The notes under the pieces were generated by a model. That model saw nothing but the letters and a program-made list of their open reading frames with translations, had not been told where the DNA came from and made no database searches. From assembly GCA_012728015.1 (NCBI GenBank), contig JAAYFY010000065.1:1-44535 (forward strand): a stretch of 44,535 nucleotides of DNA, in the 5' to 3' direction. Shown here one piece after another: positions 8,542 through 17,651 of the stretch (position 1 is the stretch's first letter; each line of letters begins with the position of its first letter). This stretch comes from Clostridiaceae bacterium. Lineage in GTDB: Bacteria > Bacillota > Clostridia > DSM-8532. A program made the position numbers and the translations under genes.

Positions 8542-9660
8542 TCTTTCACGACGCATGGATACGCTGACTATGATCCCTATGGCAAGGTAGTTGACAATCA
8601 CCGCGGAACCGCCTATGCTGATGAAAGGCAGCGGTATGCCTGTTACAGGCAGGATGCCGATGTTCATTCCCACATTCTCGACAAAATGGAAAAAGAACAT
8701 GGCCATAAGCCCGGTGACCAGGTAAGATCCGTATTTATCCTTGGCAAAGCACGCGATATACAGGCACCGCAGCAGGAGGGCTGTAAACAGCGCCACCACG
8801 GCGACAGTCCCCAAAAAGCCCATCTCCTCCCCGATAACAGCAAATATGGAGTCAGTTTCGGCGGCCGGGACGTTGAAGACCGCCTTTCCATTGCCGATAC
8901 CCACCCCGGTAAGCTGCCCCCTGCCGATATGGCGGATGGCCCTGAGCACCTGGTAGGCGCTGGAGTCTTCATAAGCGGCCGGATTGATGAAGGAGAGTAT
9001 GCGATTTATCTGGTATTCATCCAAAACCTTCACCAGTACGTTGTACCACAGCAGCGGAAGGCCCAGAAGGGCTGCCCCGCCGAAGATGAGAATATAACGG
9101 TACCTGATCCCATATACGAAAAGCATGCACAGGAATATGAAGACATAGACTATTGCTGTTCCGAAGTCCGGCTGCAGGAGCACCAGTCCTACGGGCAGCG
9201 CTGTTGTGGCAATAAGCAGTATGTAGTACTTGATGCTTCGGTTCTCCCTGAGTTTTTCAAAGAAGTAGGCTGCGGAAATAACCATGGCAACCTTGCCCAG
9301 CTCAGACGGTTGGATGCTTAATGGCCCCAGCATCAGCCAGCCCCGGGTTCCCGTCTCCTCCCTTCCAACTCCAAAAAACAGGACTGCCACCAGCAGGGCT
9401 ATGGTGAGGAAATAGGCCGGTATGCCCAGTATCTTCAGGTCCTTGTAGTCGATAATCATTACGATGACCATTACAGCAATCCCCAAAATGGAGGCGACCA
9501 GCTGTTTCATAAAGACGCCGGGCATATCCTTCTGGGCAGGCGAAAACATCCCCTGCAGCACGATAAGGCCTATTGTGTTGATGAGGATGACATTCGCGAT
9601 CAGAAACCAATCGATATTCTTGACCAGCGACGGCCCTTTGTTTTTCTCAATGGTATACAT
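8524..9660 (-). CDS. rodA: RodA-type SEDS peptidoglycan glycosyltransferase
   Basis: A 378-residue polytopic membrane protein (about 10 helices) of the SEDS family, which polymerises lipid II into glycan strands with a partner class B PBP. The motifs QPSELGK, LLQPDFGTAIV and the GMNIGILPVTGIPLPFISIGGS stretch (abbreviated here by its ends GMNIG and IGGS) fit RodA (elongation) better than FtsW. The ATG at 9658-9660 follows a GAGGT about 15 nt upstream, which is long; an in-frame TTG at 9696 would add 12 residues. lgt ends 30 bp upstream of that TTG, so the two are probably cotranscribed, ending at the terminator at 8284-8312. Confidence 0.92.
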   Translation of the reverse strand: MYTIEKNKGPSLVKNIDWFLIANVILINTIGLIVLQGMFSPAQKDMPGVFMKQLVASILGIAVMVIVMIIDYKDLKILGIPAYFLTIALLVAVLFFGVGREETGTRGWLMLGPLSIQPSELGKVAMVISAAYFFEKLRENRSIKYYILLIATTALPVGLVLLQPDFGTAIVYVFIFLCMLFVYGIRYRYILIFGGAALLGLPLLWYNVLVKVLDEYQINRILSFINPAAYEDSSAYQVLRAIRHIGRGQLTGVGIGNGKAVFNVPAAETDSIFAVIGEEMGFLGTVAVVALFTALLLRCLYIACFAKDKYGSYLVTGLMAMFFFHFVENVGMNIGILPVTGIPLPFISIGGSAVIVNYLAIGIIVSVSMRRERPMFEV

Positions 9661-9725
9661 AAAATCGATATCAATACCTCGCTGCTGGTTTGTCAAAGGT
9701 TAAGCAATCAGCCTGCGGACCGGTC

Positions 9726-10820
9726 TCATTCAACGCCGTCAGCAGAGTCGGGCTTGTCAGATCCGGTGTCTTCATCCTGTAATTCAGTGGATTCCGCCGC
9801 TTCCGGCGGTCCTTCCGGTTTTTCGCCGCCGGAGTCAATGACGGGTTCCGCGGCAGCGTCCCTGTTATCATTATCGCCCAGAGCAGGCGTGGTGTCATGG
9901 GAATTTGTTTCCTGCCTCTCGCTTTCTTCACCGTCCAGGTTCTTTAGAATATCGGCGTACGCGCTGGGCGTATCGTAAACCGGGGTCTTCTTCCTTATCC
10001 TCAATGTAATGACCGAAATGATGATGAAAATAAGGGCGCCCGCAAACAGCACAGCCGCGAAAGCCTGGTTGTAGCGCACATCATTGGCCGATTGGAAGTC
10101 ATCCACCCGCAGGAATTCGATCATAAACCTTCCGAAGCTGTACAGGAGCAGGTATGACGCGAAGACCCTGCCCGGAACCTTGTTCCTTTTCCTGATGAAC
10201 AGAAGGACGAAAAAGACAAGGACGTTCCACAGGGATTCATACAGGAAGGTGGGATGGACCAGTTGGTCGGAACCGGTTTCCGCCCTGATTATGCTTCCGG
10301 TCATGCCCCATGGCAGGTTGGTGCCCTTTCCGTAGAGCTCCTGGTTGAAGAAGTTGCCCCAGCGGCCTATGGCCTGCGACAGCGGAAGGTATACGCAGGC
10401 AAAGTCGCACAGAACCCACATGTTGATCTTTCTGATCCTGGAAAAAATGAAGACCGACAGCACTGCGCCTATCACCGCGCCGTAAATGGCCACGCCCCCT
10501 TCCCAGATATACAGGATGCGCACCAGGTTGTTCTTGAATTCATCAAACTTGAAGACGACATAGAATAGCCTGGAGAATATTACCGATACGGGCAGGGCGA
10601 TAAGGAACATGTCCAGAAGGTCCTCTTCCCTGATCCTGAATCTCGAGGCCTGCTTGGTTCCGAGGATAAGCGAAAAAATTATGGCCACTGCAATAATGAT
10701 GCCGTACCAGTGCACTCTGATGGGGCCTATCCCCAGGAACTCAGGCAACGGAAATGCCACCGGACCGACTTCCAGCCTTATTCCACCAAATAGTTTGGGA
10801 AACTCAATATAGTGATTCAT
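9726..10820 (-). CDS. lgt: Lgt, prolipoprotein diacylglyceryl transferase, with acidic C-terminal tail
   Basis: A 364-residue membrane enzyme that transfers diacylglycerol from phosphatidylglycerol to the lipobox cysteine of prolipoproteins. It has seven-helix topology, RVHWYGI near the N-terminus, and the Lgt signature GRWGNFFNQELYG around residue 150, then HPTFLYES and GRFMIEFLR. After the last helix (about 275) comes a tail of about 80 residues rich in Asp, Glu and Pro and probably disordered; most Lgt proteins end soon after the last helix. The ATG follows GGGGG by 9 nt. Client lipoproteins are encoded nearby (34222-34515 and 40517-41233). Confidence 0.95.
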   Translation of the reverse strand: MNHYIEFPKLFGGIRLEVGPVAFPLPEFLGIGPIRVHWYGIIIAVAIIFSLILGTKQASRFRIREEDLLDMFLIALPVSVIFSRLFYVVFKFDEFKNNLVRILYIWEGGVAIYGAVIGAVLSVFIFSRIRKINMWVLCDFACVYLPLSQAIGRWGNFFNQELYGKGTNLPWGMTGSIIRAETGSDQLVHPTFLYESLWNVLVFFVLLFIRKRNKVPGRVFASYLLLYSFGRFMIEFLRVDDFQSANDVRYNQAFAAVLFAGALIFIIISVITLRIRKKTPVYDTPSAYADILKNLDGEESERQETNSHDTTPALGDNDNRDAAAEPVIDSGGEKPEGPPEAAESTELQDEDTGSDKPDSADGVE

Positions 10821-10855
10821 TACAACTGACCCCCAATATCCATAGCATTGATCGT

Positions 10856-12127
10856 TTACACCGGGTTGATCACCGACAGCGCGGCCGTTTTGGCAAACAG
10901 GCTTCTCAAGACGCTGTTGGTGTAGTCAATCTCCAACTCCTCAAAGACCCTGCTAAGGTCAAAATAGCTCGTCCTGTTGAAATAGCTGTCCATTACCTCC
11001 CTGGCGATGATATCGGGCGAGTTGAGTGTCCTTATGAAAACACCTTCGTGGGACCTTTTTATACGCTCGAAAACTACCGGGTCGATTCCCCTCTCCACGG
11101 TGGTTTCTATCTCTCCGCGTATCTCGCCGGCGGCCTTTTGTGGATCGGGGGACTGGCCGCCCCAGTTGACGAAGCCGTAGCTCTGGTCCACAGCAACGTC
11201 AAACCGGAATGAGTCATTGATGAGCCCGTCATAATACAGCCGATTGAAAAGCTCGGAGCTCCTTCCCATGATGGAAGCAAGGATGATTCCCAGGGCTGTC
11301 CTCCTCTTCAGCAGGTCATAACCGGATAAGCGCACCGGATCCTTGATACCCATGCTGAACAGCGGCATCGAAACCCGGAGCTTCTGTTCCTTGTATTCCA
11401 TGTTCAGGGTTTCGGGCTCCTCGGGATATCTTTTTTCGGGCCTTCCCCCATCTTTAGATTTTATCATATTGTCCACGGTTGTGAACACCGGTTCGGGTTC
11501 CACGTCCCCGCATACCACCACCACCATGTTGCCGGGTGTATAGAAAGCGTTGTAACATTCGTAAAGGAGTTCTTTATTGATTTTCGCGATGCTCTCCAAT
11601 GTACCCGCTATGTCCAGCTTGACGGGGTGGTTGACGTACAGGCAATCCAGAAGGTTGAAGAAGAGCCTCCAGCCCGGACTGTCCTCGTACATGCGGATTT
11701 CCTGCCCGATAATCCCCTTCTCCTTTTCGACGTTCTCATCGGTAATCCAGGGATTCTGGACATAGTCCAGCAGCATCCTGAAGTTCTCATCGAAAAGGTC
11801 GGTGCATGTAAAATAATATGCCGTCTGGTTGAACGAGGTAAAGGCGTTGGGCGAAGACCCCAGCTTCGAGAACTTTTCCAGCATATTGCCGTCTTCCTGC
11901 TCAAAGAGTTTGTGTTCCAGGAAATGGGCTATCCCGTCTGGCACATGCATAACCTGTGCGTCGCTTTTTTTAAAGACATTATCGATGGACCCGTAGTCGG
12001 TCGCAAACAACGCCGTTTTCTTGTTATAGCCCGGTTTTTTCACAAGGAAGGCTTTTAGGCCGGTAGGATGATCATATTCATAAAGGGTTTCCCCTAAGCG
12101 TTCGTAGGTAATGGTCTTATAGTCCAT
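10856..12127 (-). CDS. M16-family zinc metallopeptidase, catalytic member (YmfH-like)
   Basis: A 423-residue insulinase-family peptidase. The inverted zinc motif HFLEH is at 68-72, with the third ligand probably in the GQEIRMYEDSP stretch (about 141-151). The C-terminal half is the usual inactive M16 repeat. In Bacillus, YmfH/YmfF form a similar pair; in this family active and inactive subunits act together. The start ATG at 12125-12127 has AAGGAGG 8 nt upstream and lies 1 nt past the stop of the preceding gene, so the two are translationally coupled. The peptide substrate is unknown. Confidence 0.9.
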   Translation of the reverse strand: MDYKTITYERLGETLYEYDHPTGLKAFLVKKPGYNKKTALFATDYGSIDNVFKKSDAQVMHVPDGIAHFLEHKLFEQEDGNMLEKFSKLGSSPNAFTSFNQTAYYFTCTDLFDENFRMLLDYVQNPWITDENVEKEKGIIGQEIRMYEDSPGWRLFFNLLDCLYVNHPVKLDIAGTLESIAKINKELLYECYNAFYTPGNMVVVVCGDVEPEPVFTTVDNMIKSKDGGRPEKRYPEEPETLNMEYKEQKLRVSMPLFSMGIKDPVRLSGYDLLKRRTALGIILASIMGRSSELFNRLYYDGLINDSFRFDVAVDQSYGFVNWGGQSPDPQKAAGEIRGEIETTVERGIDPVVFERIKRSHEGVFIRTLNSPDIIAREVMDSYFNRTSYFDLSRVFEELEIDYTNSVLRSLFAKTAALSVINPV

Positions 12128-12128
12128 A

Positions 12129-13466
12129 TCAGAAACCTCCTTCCTGTGGCTCGTCCTGCGGGTCCGCCTGCGGCTGTGCCTCATCGGGCTTCAGAAAATA
12201 GATGGTGTCCAGCCTGATCTTTCCGGCAACCCGGACAACGTCGTCAATGGTAACAGCCTCCAGCTTTTCGGCTATGGTCTCAAAATCTTCCCCGTCACCG
12301 GTAAGGTGCTGGCTTAAGAAGAAGTCAACAATGGCGCCCTGGCTGTCCTGCATGGCCTTTATGCCCGTCCTGAGGGATTTTTTCGTGGCGTCCATCTCTT
12401 CCCGGGTGATCTTACCCTTCCTCACATCTTCAAACTGCCTTAAGATGATCTCCTCGGCCTTGTCCCGGTTCTCCTTCTCAATGCCGCTCATGATCAGCAT
12501 AAGACCCTTGTATTTTTCCAGGATCGACTGGGCGAAATAAGCAAGGCTCGCTTTTTCCCGGACATTCCGGAACAGCTTGGAGTGGACATCACCGCCCAGT
12601 ATGCCGTTGTATACAACAAGGGGGTAATAGTCGGCAGAAGATGGAGCGATATTGGTCCTGAATCCCAGGCACAGTTTCCCCTGGTTTACGTTCATGCTCT
12701 CATCCACACGCTTTACCTCTTTTACGGTCTTTTCGGTATCGGGGAATTCAACCCTTTTTATACCGGTGCGGGTGATCTGGGAAAACTGCTCAATAAACCG
12801 ATGAGCGCTCTCATCGTCAATGGAGCCGGACATATATACGAAGCACGGATAGGACGCGATCATCTCCTGGTATATGGCAAAGGTCTTCTGCGGAGTTAAA
12901 AGCAGCGCGTCTTCCTCATAGCCTTCGTCGGGTATGGCAAAGGCTTCGCCGCTGCACATCTCCTCTATGCACCTGAAGAAGGAAAAGCGCATCTTGTCGT
13001 TGATACGGCTCCTGATATAGTCAATGAGGTTATCCCGCTCCTGCCTGAATACAGAGACCTTAAAGCCGTTGTCCTCCACCACGGGGTTTTTGAGGATGCA
13101 CATCAGAAGCTGGCTGCACTGGTCAAACAGCTTGTCCCGCCCGCTTGTAAAGCTGTCCGCTATGTGGGACATGTGGAAGCTGACGATCTGGGTTTCACCC
13201 TTCTTGTTGCAGCTGCCGTCCACCGACGCGCCGTACAGTTCTTCAAGGCGTGCTTCCAGTTCCTTTTGCGTCGCGAATTCTTTGCATCCCCTCTTGAGCA
13301 CCGAGGGTATGATGGCGTTTGCCGAGGCCCTCTGCCTTTCCAGACAATCCAGAAAGAATATGTCTACACGATTTGTTTTAAATTTATTGGAATTGATGCG
13401 GTAAAAGGCTATGCCGTCCTTCTCCGCAAGCTTCTCAGCGGTAGTTTTCACTGTGGCCGATTCCAT
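12129..13466 (-). CDS. M16-family peptidase-like protein lacking the zinc motif (YmfF-like)
   Basis: A 445-residue M16-family protein. At the position where the HxxEH motif should be, the helix reads LKRGCKEFATQKELEARLEELYG without histidines, so it should be catalytically inactive and act as partner of the HFLEH protein encoded immediately downstream. It ends in a short Gln/Pro/Asp-rich tail. I use the ATG at 13464-13466 because GGAGG lies 8 nt upstream; the frame is open 21 codons further. A possible promoter is TTTACA-18-TATGTT around 13535-13565, which is weak. Confidence 0.85.
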   Translation of the reverse strand: MESATVKTTAEKLAEKDGIAFYRINSNKFKTNRVDIFFLDCLERQRASANAIIPSVLKRGCKEFATQKELEARLEELYGASVDGSCNKKGETQIVSFHMSHIADSFTSGRDKLFDQCSQLLMCILKNPVVEDNGFKVSVFRQERDNLIDYIRSRINDKMRFSFFRCIEEMCSGEAFAIPDEGYEEDALLLTPQKTFAIYQEMIASYPCFVYMSGSIDDESAHRFIEQFSQITRTGIKRVEFPDTEKTVKEVKRVDESMNVNQGKLCLGFRTNIAPSSADYYPLVVYNGILGGDVHSKLFRNVREKASLAYFAQSILEKYKGLMLIMSGIEKENRDKAEEIILRQFEDVRKGKITREEMDATKKSLRTGIKAMQDSQGAIVDFFLSQHLTGDGEDFETIAEKLEAVTIDDVVRVAGKIRLDTIYFLKPDEAQPQADPQDEPQEGGF

Positions 13467-13754
13467 GGAAGATCCCTCCAAATGTTTGCTGGGGAATGAA
13501 ACGGACCCTATGACGGATAGCCGCTTCACGTTTATTTTAACATAGTGGGCGCTTTTTTATTTTGTAAATATTGCTGGCTGGGTACGCGCTTTAAAGTTAA
13601 ACCATTATATCACGGTTTTTGGCGCGCCGGCTATAAGAAACCGAAAAACCAGCCGATATTTGTTATATGTTATATATTGTACGTTATTGTATATATATTA
13701 ATGGGCAGCCGCCTGCTTCCCATTTCGGACCAGAATCCCGCAAGGAGGATCCAA

Positions 13755-14948
13755 ATGTTCTACCTCAGCTTTCAAAACCAGCTTCAACTTCTTCTGCTGC
13801 TTGGGTTTTCATCCTACATTTTCGCCACGGCGCTGACCATCAAACTTGAGGACCCGCGTATTAAGGCGGCGGGATTATCCTTTGCCATTCCGCTTATTCT
13901 CGGCACTTACTCATTTTTTGTCGGGCCATACAATGTCAACGGGGCATCAATGTACCTGGAGCTGTCCTGGTTTCTTCTGATCCTGGTGCTGACCCTTATC
14001 TCCCTCCTTCAAAGGCCTTCCGAATCCCTGAAATTCCTGTATGTCGTTATCTTCTTCCTGCCTGCGGCGGCCATAATTATGCAATCCATGCTGCTCAGGC
14101 TCAATTACAGGCTCTTTGTGCGGGTCTTCACACTGGTTCTTTGCGCCATTGAGCTTTTGATGGCAGTTATATGCCTGCTTGGTAAAAACAAAACCCGCGT
14201 TTTGCTTTATTCGGGCATTTTTCTGATGGCAGCGGGCTTTACCCTTTACGGTTCCGGTATCCAGAACCTTTTTATTGCCATTATCCCGGCAGCCGCGGGC
14301 ATTTATATCTGCGCCCATTATTTTTACATACACAGCTATGGGGTTATAAAGTACGAGCACAGCAAGTTCAGCCATGAACTTGAGAGGATAAACCGAAGTA
14401 TCCATGTGGAGGTCATCCGGCGTGTCAAGGAGATAGAGCGGACGAACCGACAGCTTGTTGAGAAATCAAAGATGGACAGCATGACCGGGCTCTATCTGAA
14501 AACAACCATACTCACCTTATTGGAAAACATGATAGAACGCGCTCCGACCTCGCGTTTTTCGCTTCTCATACTGGATATTGACCACTTCAAGGATATCAAC
14601 GACAGCCTGGGGCACCAGACAGGCGACAGGTGCATCAAAGCGTTATCAAAACTGATACAGACCTCTTTCAGAAAAGATGACATTGCCGGCCGCTTCGGCG
14701 GGGATGAATTTGTTGTCATCCTGCCCGGGGCTTCGTCGGTTCGGGCTTACGTTACCGCCGACCGCTTCAGGCAAACCGTCCAGGAAAAGTCCAATCCCAA
14801 TATAACCATTTCTGTCGGCATAGCGACATACCCCGAAGACGGGAAGAACGTTACCGGCCTGCTCGACGCTGCCGATAAAGCGCTGTACACCTCAAAGCAG
14901 AACGGGCGGAACCGGGTGACCTGCTACAACATGGTTGACAAGGACTAG
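13755..14948 (+). CDS. Membrane-bound GGDEF diguanylate cyclase
   Basis: A 397-residue protein that should make cyclic di-GMP from two GTP. About seven hydrophobic helices fill residues 5-215, followed by a short coiled coil (about 220-255) and a GGDEF domain. The active-site motif GRFGGDEF has GGDEF at 315-319, and RKDD at 305-308 matches the RxxD inhibitory site exactly five residues before it, so product feedback is likely. The ATG has AAGGAGG 7 nt upstream; the open frame extends to 13545 but without a ribosome site. No receptor or phosphodiesterase gene is in the window. Its stop overlaps that of the convergent ahcY. Confidence 0.93.
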   Translation: MFYLSFQNQLQLLLLLGFSSYIFATALTIKLEDPRIKAAGLSFAIPLILGTYSFFVGPYNVNGASMYLELSWFLLILVLTLISLLQRPSESLKFLYVVIFFLPAAAIIMQSMLLRLNYRLFVRVFTLVLCAIELLMAVICLLGKNKTRVLLYSGIFLMAAGFTLYGSGIQNLFIAIIPAAAGIYICAHYFYIHSYGVIKYEHSKFSHELERINRSIHVEVIRRVKEIERTNRQLVEKSKMDSMTGLYLKTTILTLLENMIERAPTSRFSLLILDIDHFKDINDSLGHQTGDRCIKALSKLIQTSFRKDDIAGRFGGDEFVVILPGASSVRAYVTADRFRQTVQEKSNPNITISVGIATYPEDGKNVTGLLDAADKALYTSKQNGRNRVTCYNMVDKD

Positions 14949-16192
14949 AGATTCCAGCTTCCCAGGTACCGCTCCTGCTCCCCGGTTAAGGTATCTATGC
15001 GGATACCCATGCTCTCCAGCTTCTTTTCAGCTATTATCCGGTCAATATTTTTGGGAATGTCAAACACGCCGGGCTTCAGATTGTCCCTGTTTTTTATGAT
15101 GTAGAGTGAGGCCAGGGCCTGGACAGCGAAGCTCATGTCCATGATCTCGGCGGGATGTCCGTCCCCGCAGGCAAGGTTGACCAGGCGCCCCTCTCCCAGA
15201 AGGTAGATCCACCGGCCATCGGCCATCCTGTAGCCGGTTATGTTCTTCCTGCTTTCCCGGATCTCCACCGCCAATGCCTTTAGCTCGGGTATGGAGATCT
15301 CCACGTTGAAATGGCCTGCGTTGCAGAGCACGGCTCCGTTCTTCATCTTCCCGTAATGGTCCCCATGGATCACGCGCTCACAGCCAGTGGTTGTAATAAA
15401 GAAGTCGCCCAGGGGAGCCGCCTCATCCATGGGCATCACTGAAAAGCCTTCCATGACAGCCTCAATTGCTTTCACCGGATCGACCTCGGTAACTATCACC
15501 CGCGCTCCGAGCCCTTTGGCCCTCATGGCAACACCCTTCCCGCACCAACCGTAACCGGCCACAACAACGGTCTTACCCGCCACGATCAGGTTTGTGGTGC
15601 GGTTGATGCCGTCCCAAACCGACTGCCCGGTGCCGTAGCGGTTGTCGAAGAGATGCTTGCACATGGCGTCGTTTACGGCCATCATGGGTATCTTCAGGGC
15701 ACCGTCCCGCTCCATGGCTCTCAGCCGGATAAGTCCGGTGGTGGTTTCCTCGCATCCGCCCCAGACATTGGGGATCAGATGCGGCAACTCGTTATGAAGG
15801 CAGTTTACAAGGTCTCCCCCGTCATCGATGATGATATTCGGGCCATGCTCCAGGGTCATCCGGATATGCTCTTTATATTCCTCGGGCAGGGCATCGTGCC
15901 AGGCATATACATCCATGCCGTCTGCTGCAAGGGCCGCCGCCACATCGTCCTGGGTGGACAACGGGTTACTTCCGGTTATCGCCATCTTCGCTCCACCCGA
16001 GGCAAGAACCTTTGAGAGATAGGCTGTCTTCGCCTCAAGATGAACCGACAGTGATATCTTAACGCCCTCAAAGGGACGGCTTTTTTTGAACTCCTCTTCA
16101 AATCCCGAAAGAATGGGCATGTTTCGCTTTGCCCACTCGATCTTCTGCCGGCCAGAACCGGCCAGAGAAATGTCCCTGATCATGCTCTTCAT
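14945..16192 (-). CDS. ahcY: S-adenosylhomocysteine hydrolase (AhcY), short form
   Basis: A 415-residue NAD-dependent enzyme that splits S-adenosylhomocysteine into adenosine and homocysteine. Seen are LEAKTAYL, GSNPLSTQDDVAAAL, EETTTGLIRL, the NDAMCKHLFDNRYGTGQS loop, the dinucleotide-binding VVAGYGWCGKGVA and AGHFNVEI. The protein ends soon after YLGSWNL and lacks the K..Y C-terminal extension of eukaryotic-type enzymes, as in the Thermotoga/archaeal-like short form. The ATG at 16190-16192 follows AAGGAG by 7 nt. No SAH riboswitch is evident in the short leader. It is divergent from the GntR operon and convergent with the diguanylate cyclase. Confidence 0.94.
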   Translation of the reverse strand: MKSMIRDISLAGSGRQKIEWAKRNMPILSGFEEEFKKSRPFEGVKISLSVHLEAKTAYLSKVLASGGAKMAITGSNPLSTQDDVAAALAADGMDVYAWHDALPEEYKEHIRMTLEHGPNIIIDDGGDLVNCLHNELPHLIPNVWGGCEETTTGLIRLRAMERDGALKIPMMAVNDAMCKHLFDNRYGTGQSVWDGINRTTNLIVAGKTVVVAGYGWCGKGVAMRAKGLGARVIVTEVDPVKAIEAVMEGFSVMPMDEAAPLGDFFITTTGCERVIHGDHYGKMKNGAVLCNAGHFNVEISIPELKALAVEIRESRKNITGYRMADGRWIYLLGEGRLVNLACGDGHPAEIMDMSFAVQALASLYIIKNRDNLKPGVFDIPKNIDRIIAEKKLESMGIRIDTLTGEQERYLGSWNL

Positions 16193-16310
16193 ATCAATAC
16201 TCCTTGCTGAAAACAGTTTGTCCTCTTTTTTATTGGATTGTATCAGACTGTGGCGCAAAAATAAAGGCTGTATTACCCGGGGCAAAGCCACGGGGACGGT
16301 TAAAAACCCG

Positions 16311-16361
16311 TTGACAGATCATGCCATGTGTAGTATACTACATTACATAACTAATGTAGTA
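16311..16361 (+). promoter_or_regulatory. Promoter and overlapping operator of the GntR-ABC operon
   Basis: TTGACA (16311-16316), a 17-bp spacer and TATACT (16334-16339) form a strong promoter. A perfect 10-bp inverted repeat, TACTACATTA (16336-16345) and TAATGTAGTA (16352-16361) around CATAAC, covers the -10 and the predicted start. It is the obvious site for autorepression by the GntR protein encoded 16 bp downstream. Confidence 0.88.
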
Positions 16362-16377
16362 ATAGTGTGGTGATGTA

Positions 16378-16758
16378 ATGAAGCTAAACCCGACAGACAT
16401 GAAGCCCATCTACGTCCAGATTGCTGAAGGGATTGAGGACGACATCCTGAACGGGGTGCTTGAGGAAGGCAGCGAATGCTATTCCCAGTACCAGATCTCC
16501 AGGATGTTCAACATCAATCCCGCAACCGCAGCCAAGGGCATCAACATCCTGGTCCAGGAGGGCATCCTGTATAAGGTCCGCGGGCTGGGAATGCATGTGT
16601 CGAAGGGGGCAAAGACCATGATCCGCCGGAAAAGGCATCCGGATATAGCCGAAAGCGCCAGGAAACTGGTTCTTGACGCGGAAAAGCTTGGCATCGGAAG
16701 GGACGAGCTGATTAAGATAATCCGAGACGTGACAATTCCCGAGAAGGAGGATAAATGA
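16378..16758 (+). CDS. GntR-family transcriptional regulator, YtrA type
   Basis: A 126-residue winged-helix repressor. The N-terminus PIYVQIAEGIEDDIL and the helix-turn-helix YSQYQISRMFNINPATAAKGINILVQ are those of GntR proteins; only a short C-terminal helical tail follows, with no effector domain, which is the YtrA subfamily that controls adjacent ABC transporter genes. Its ATG follows a weak GGTGA. The stop overlaps the start of the ATPase gene (ATGA), and the operator at 16336-16361 lies over its own promoter, so it probably represses the operon until an unidentified signal relieves it. Confidence 0.92.
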   Translation: MKLNPTDMKPIYVQIAEGIEDDILNGVLEEGSECYSQYQISRMFNINPATAAKGINILVQEGILYKVRGLGMHVSKGAKTMIRRKRHPDIAESARKLVLDAEKLGIGRDELIKIIRDVTIPEKEDK

Positions 16759-17651
16759 TGAATGCTGTAATCCTACAAGATCTTGTCAAGAGATTCGGAA
16801 AGAAGAAAGCCCTTGACGGTATCAGCCTTGAGCTCCAGGAAAATCGTATCGTCGGGCTGATAGGCCGCAACGGTGCCGGCAAGACCACGCTTCTCAGGAC
16901 CCTGGCAGGTTTCTTAAGGCCTACCGTGGGCTCGGTGCTGGTATTCGGCCAGAATCCGTTCGATAATATCAGGGTGCTTTCCGATATCGTACTGATGGAT
17001 GATGAGAGGTACACCGACAATTCCGATCTTAGGGTCCTGATCGACCGTGCGGCGCTTTCCTGGAGCCAGTTTGATAAGGCAATGGCCTTAAAGCTGCTGG
17101 ATTATTTCAACATACCGGTCAAGACCAAGATCAAGAAACTTTCTAAGGGCATGAAAACCCTGTTCTCCCTGGTCATAGCACTGTTGAGCCGCTGCCCGCT
17201 GACATTGCTGGACGAACCCACCCTCGGGCTTGACGCGGCTCACAGGAAAGAGATCTCAAGCCTCCTTTTGAAGGATTATGTCAATTATCCCCGCACCATC
17301 ATCGTCTCCAGCCATCTCATCAGCGAACTGGAAGGCCTGATGGAGCAGGTGGTGCTCATAGATAACGGCAGGCTGGTCTTCCACAAGACTATCGAGGACG
17401 TGCAGAGCTATGCCCTGTACCTTACCGGCCGCAGGAGCATCCTGGAGGAACAGGAGGGGCGGCGCCGGGTTATATACAAGGAATCCATGGGAGAAATGCT
17501 GGTCCTTGGCGTTGTCAACGATCTTTCAGCCGAAGAGCTGCGCCGGCTGGAATCCTCGGGAATCGAGATAAGCGCCATGGGTGTCCAGGATGTCTGCGTC
17601 AACATGACCAGGCAAGATGAGGGAGGTGTTCTTGATGTTGTCTCAAAATAG
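16755..17651 (+). CDS. ABC transporter ATP-binding protein (GntR-linked, YtrB/BcrA-like)
   Basis: A 298-residue ATPase: Walker A GRNGAGKTT (from residue 37), signature LSKGMK in place of LSGGQ, and Walker B LTLLDEPTLGLD, then a C-terminal extension of about 80 residues. LSKGM is common in this export-type subfamily. A glutamine at the Q-loop is not obvious (the region reads VLMDDERYTD). AAGGAGG sits 4 nt before the ATG at 16755 and 7 nt before a second ATG at 16758, which may be the real start. It should power the permease encoded next; such operons are often linked to cell-envelope stress or antibiotic defence, which is inference. Confidence 0.92.
   Translation: MMNAVILQDLVKRFGKKKALDGISLELQENRIVGLIGRNGAGKTTLLRTLAGFLRPTVGSVLVFGQNPFDNIRVLSDIVLMDDERYTDNSDLRVLIDRAALSWSQFDKAMALKLLDYFNIPVKTKIKKLSKGMKTLFSLVIALLSRCPLTLLDEPTLGLDAAHRKEISSLLLKDYVNYPRTIIVSSHLISELEGLMEQVVLIDNGRLVFHKTIEDVQSYALYLTGRRSILEEQEGRRRVIYKESMGEMLVLGVVNDLSAEELRRLESSGIEISAMGVQDVCVNMTRQDEGGVLDVVSK

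Noticed and set aside
16193-16310. An SAH riboswitch before ahcY
   Set aside because: The leader is short and I see no SAH-riboswitch-like conserved core or terminator; ahcY alone is not enough to call one.
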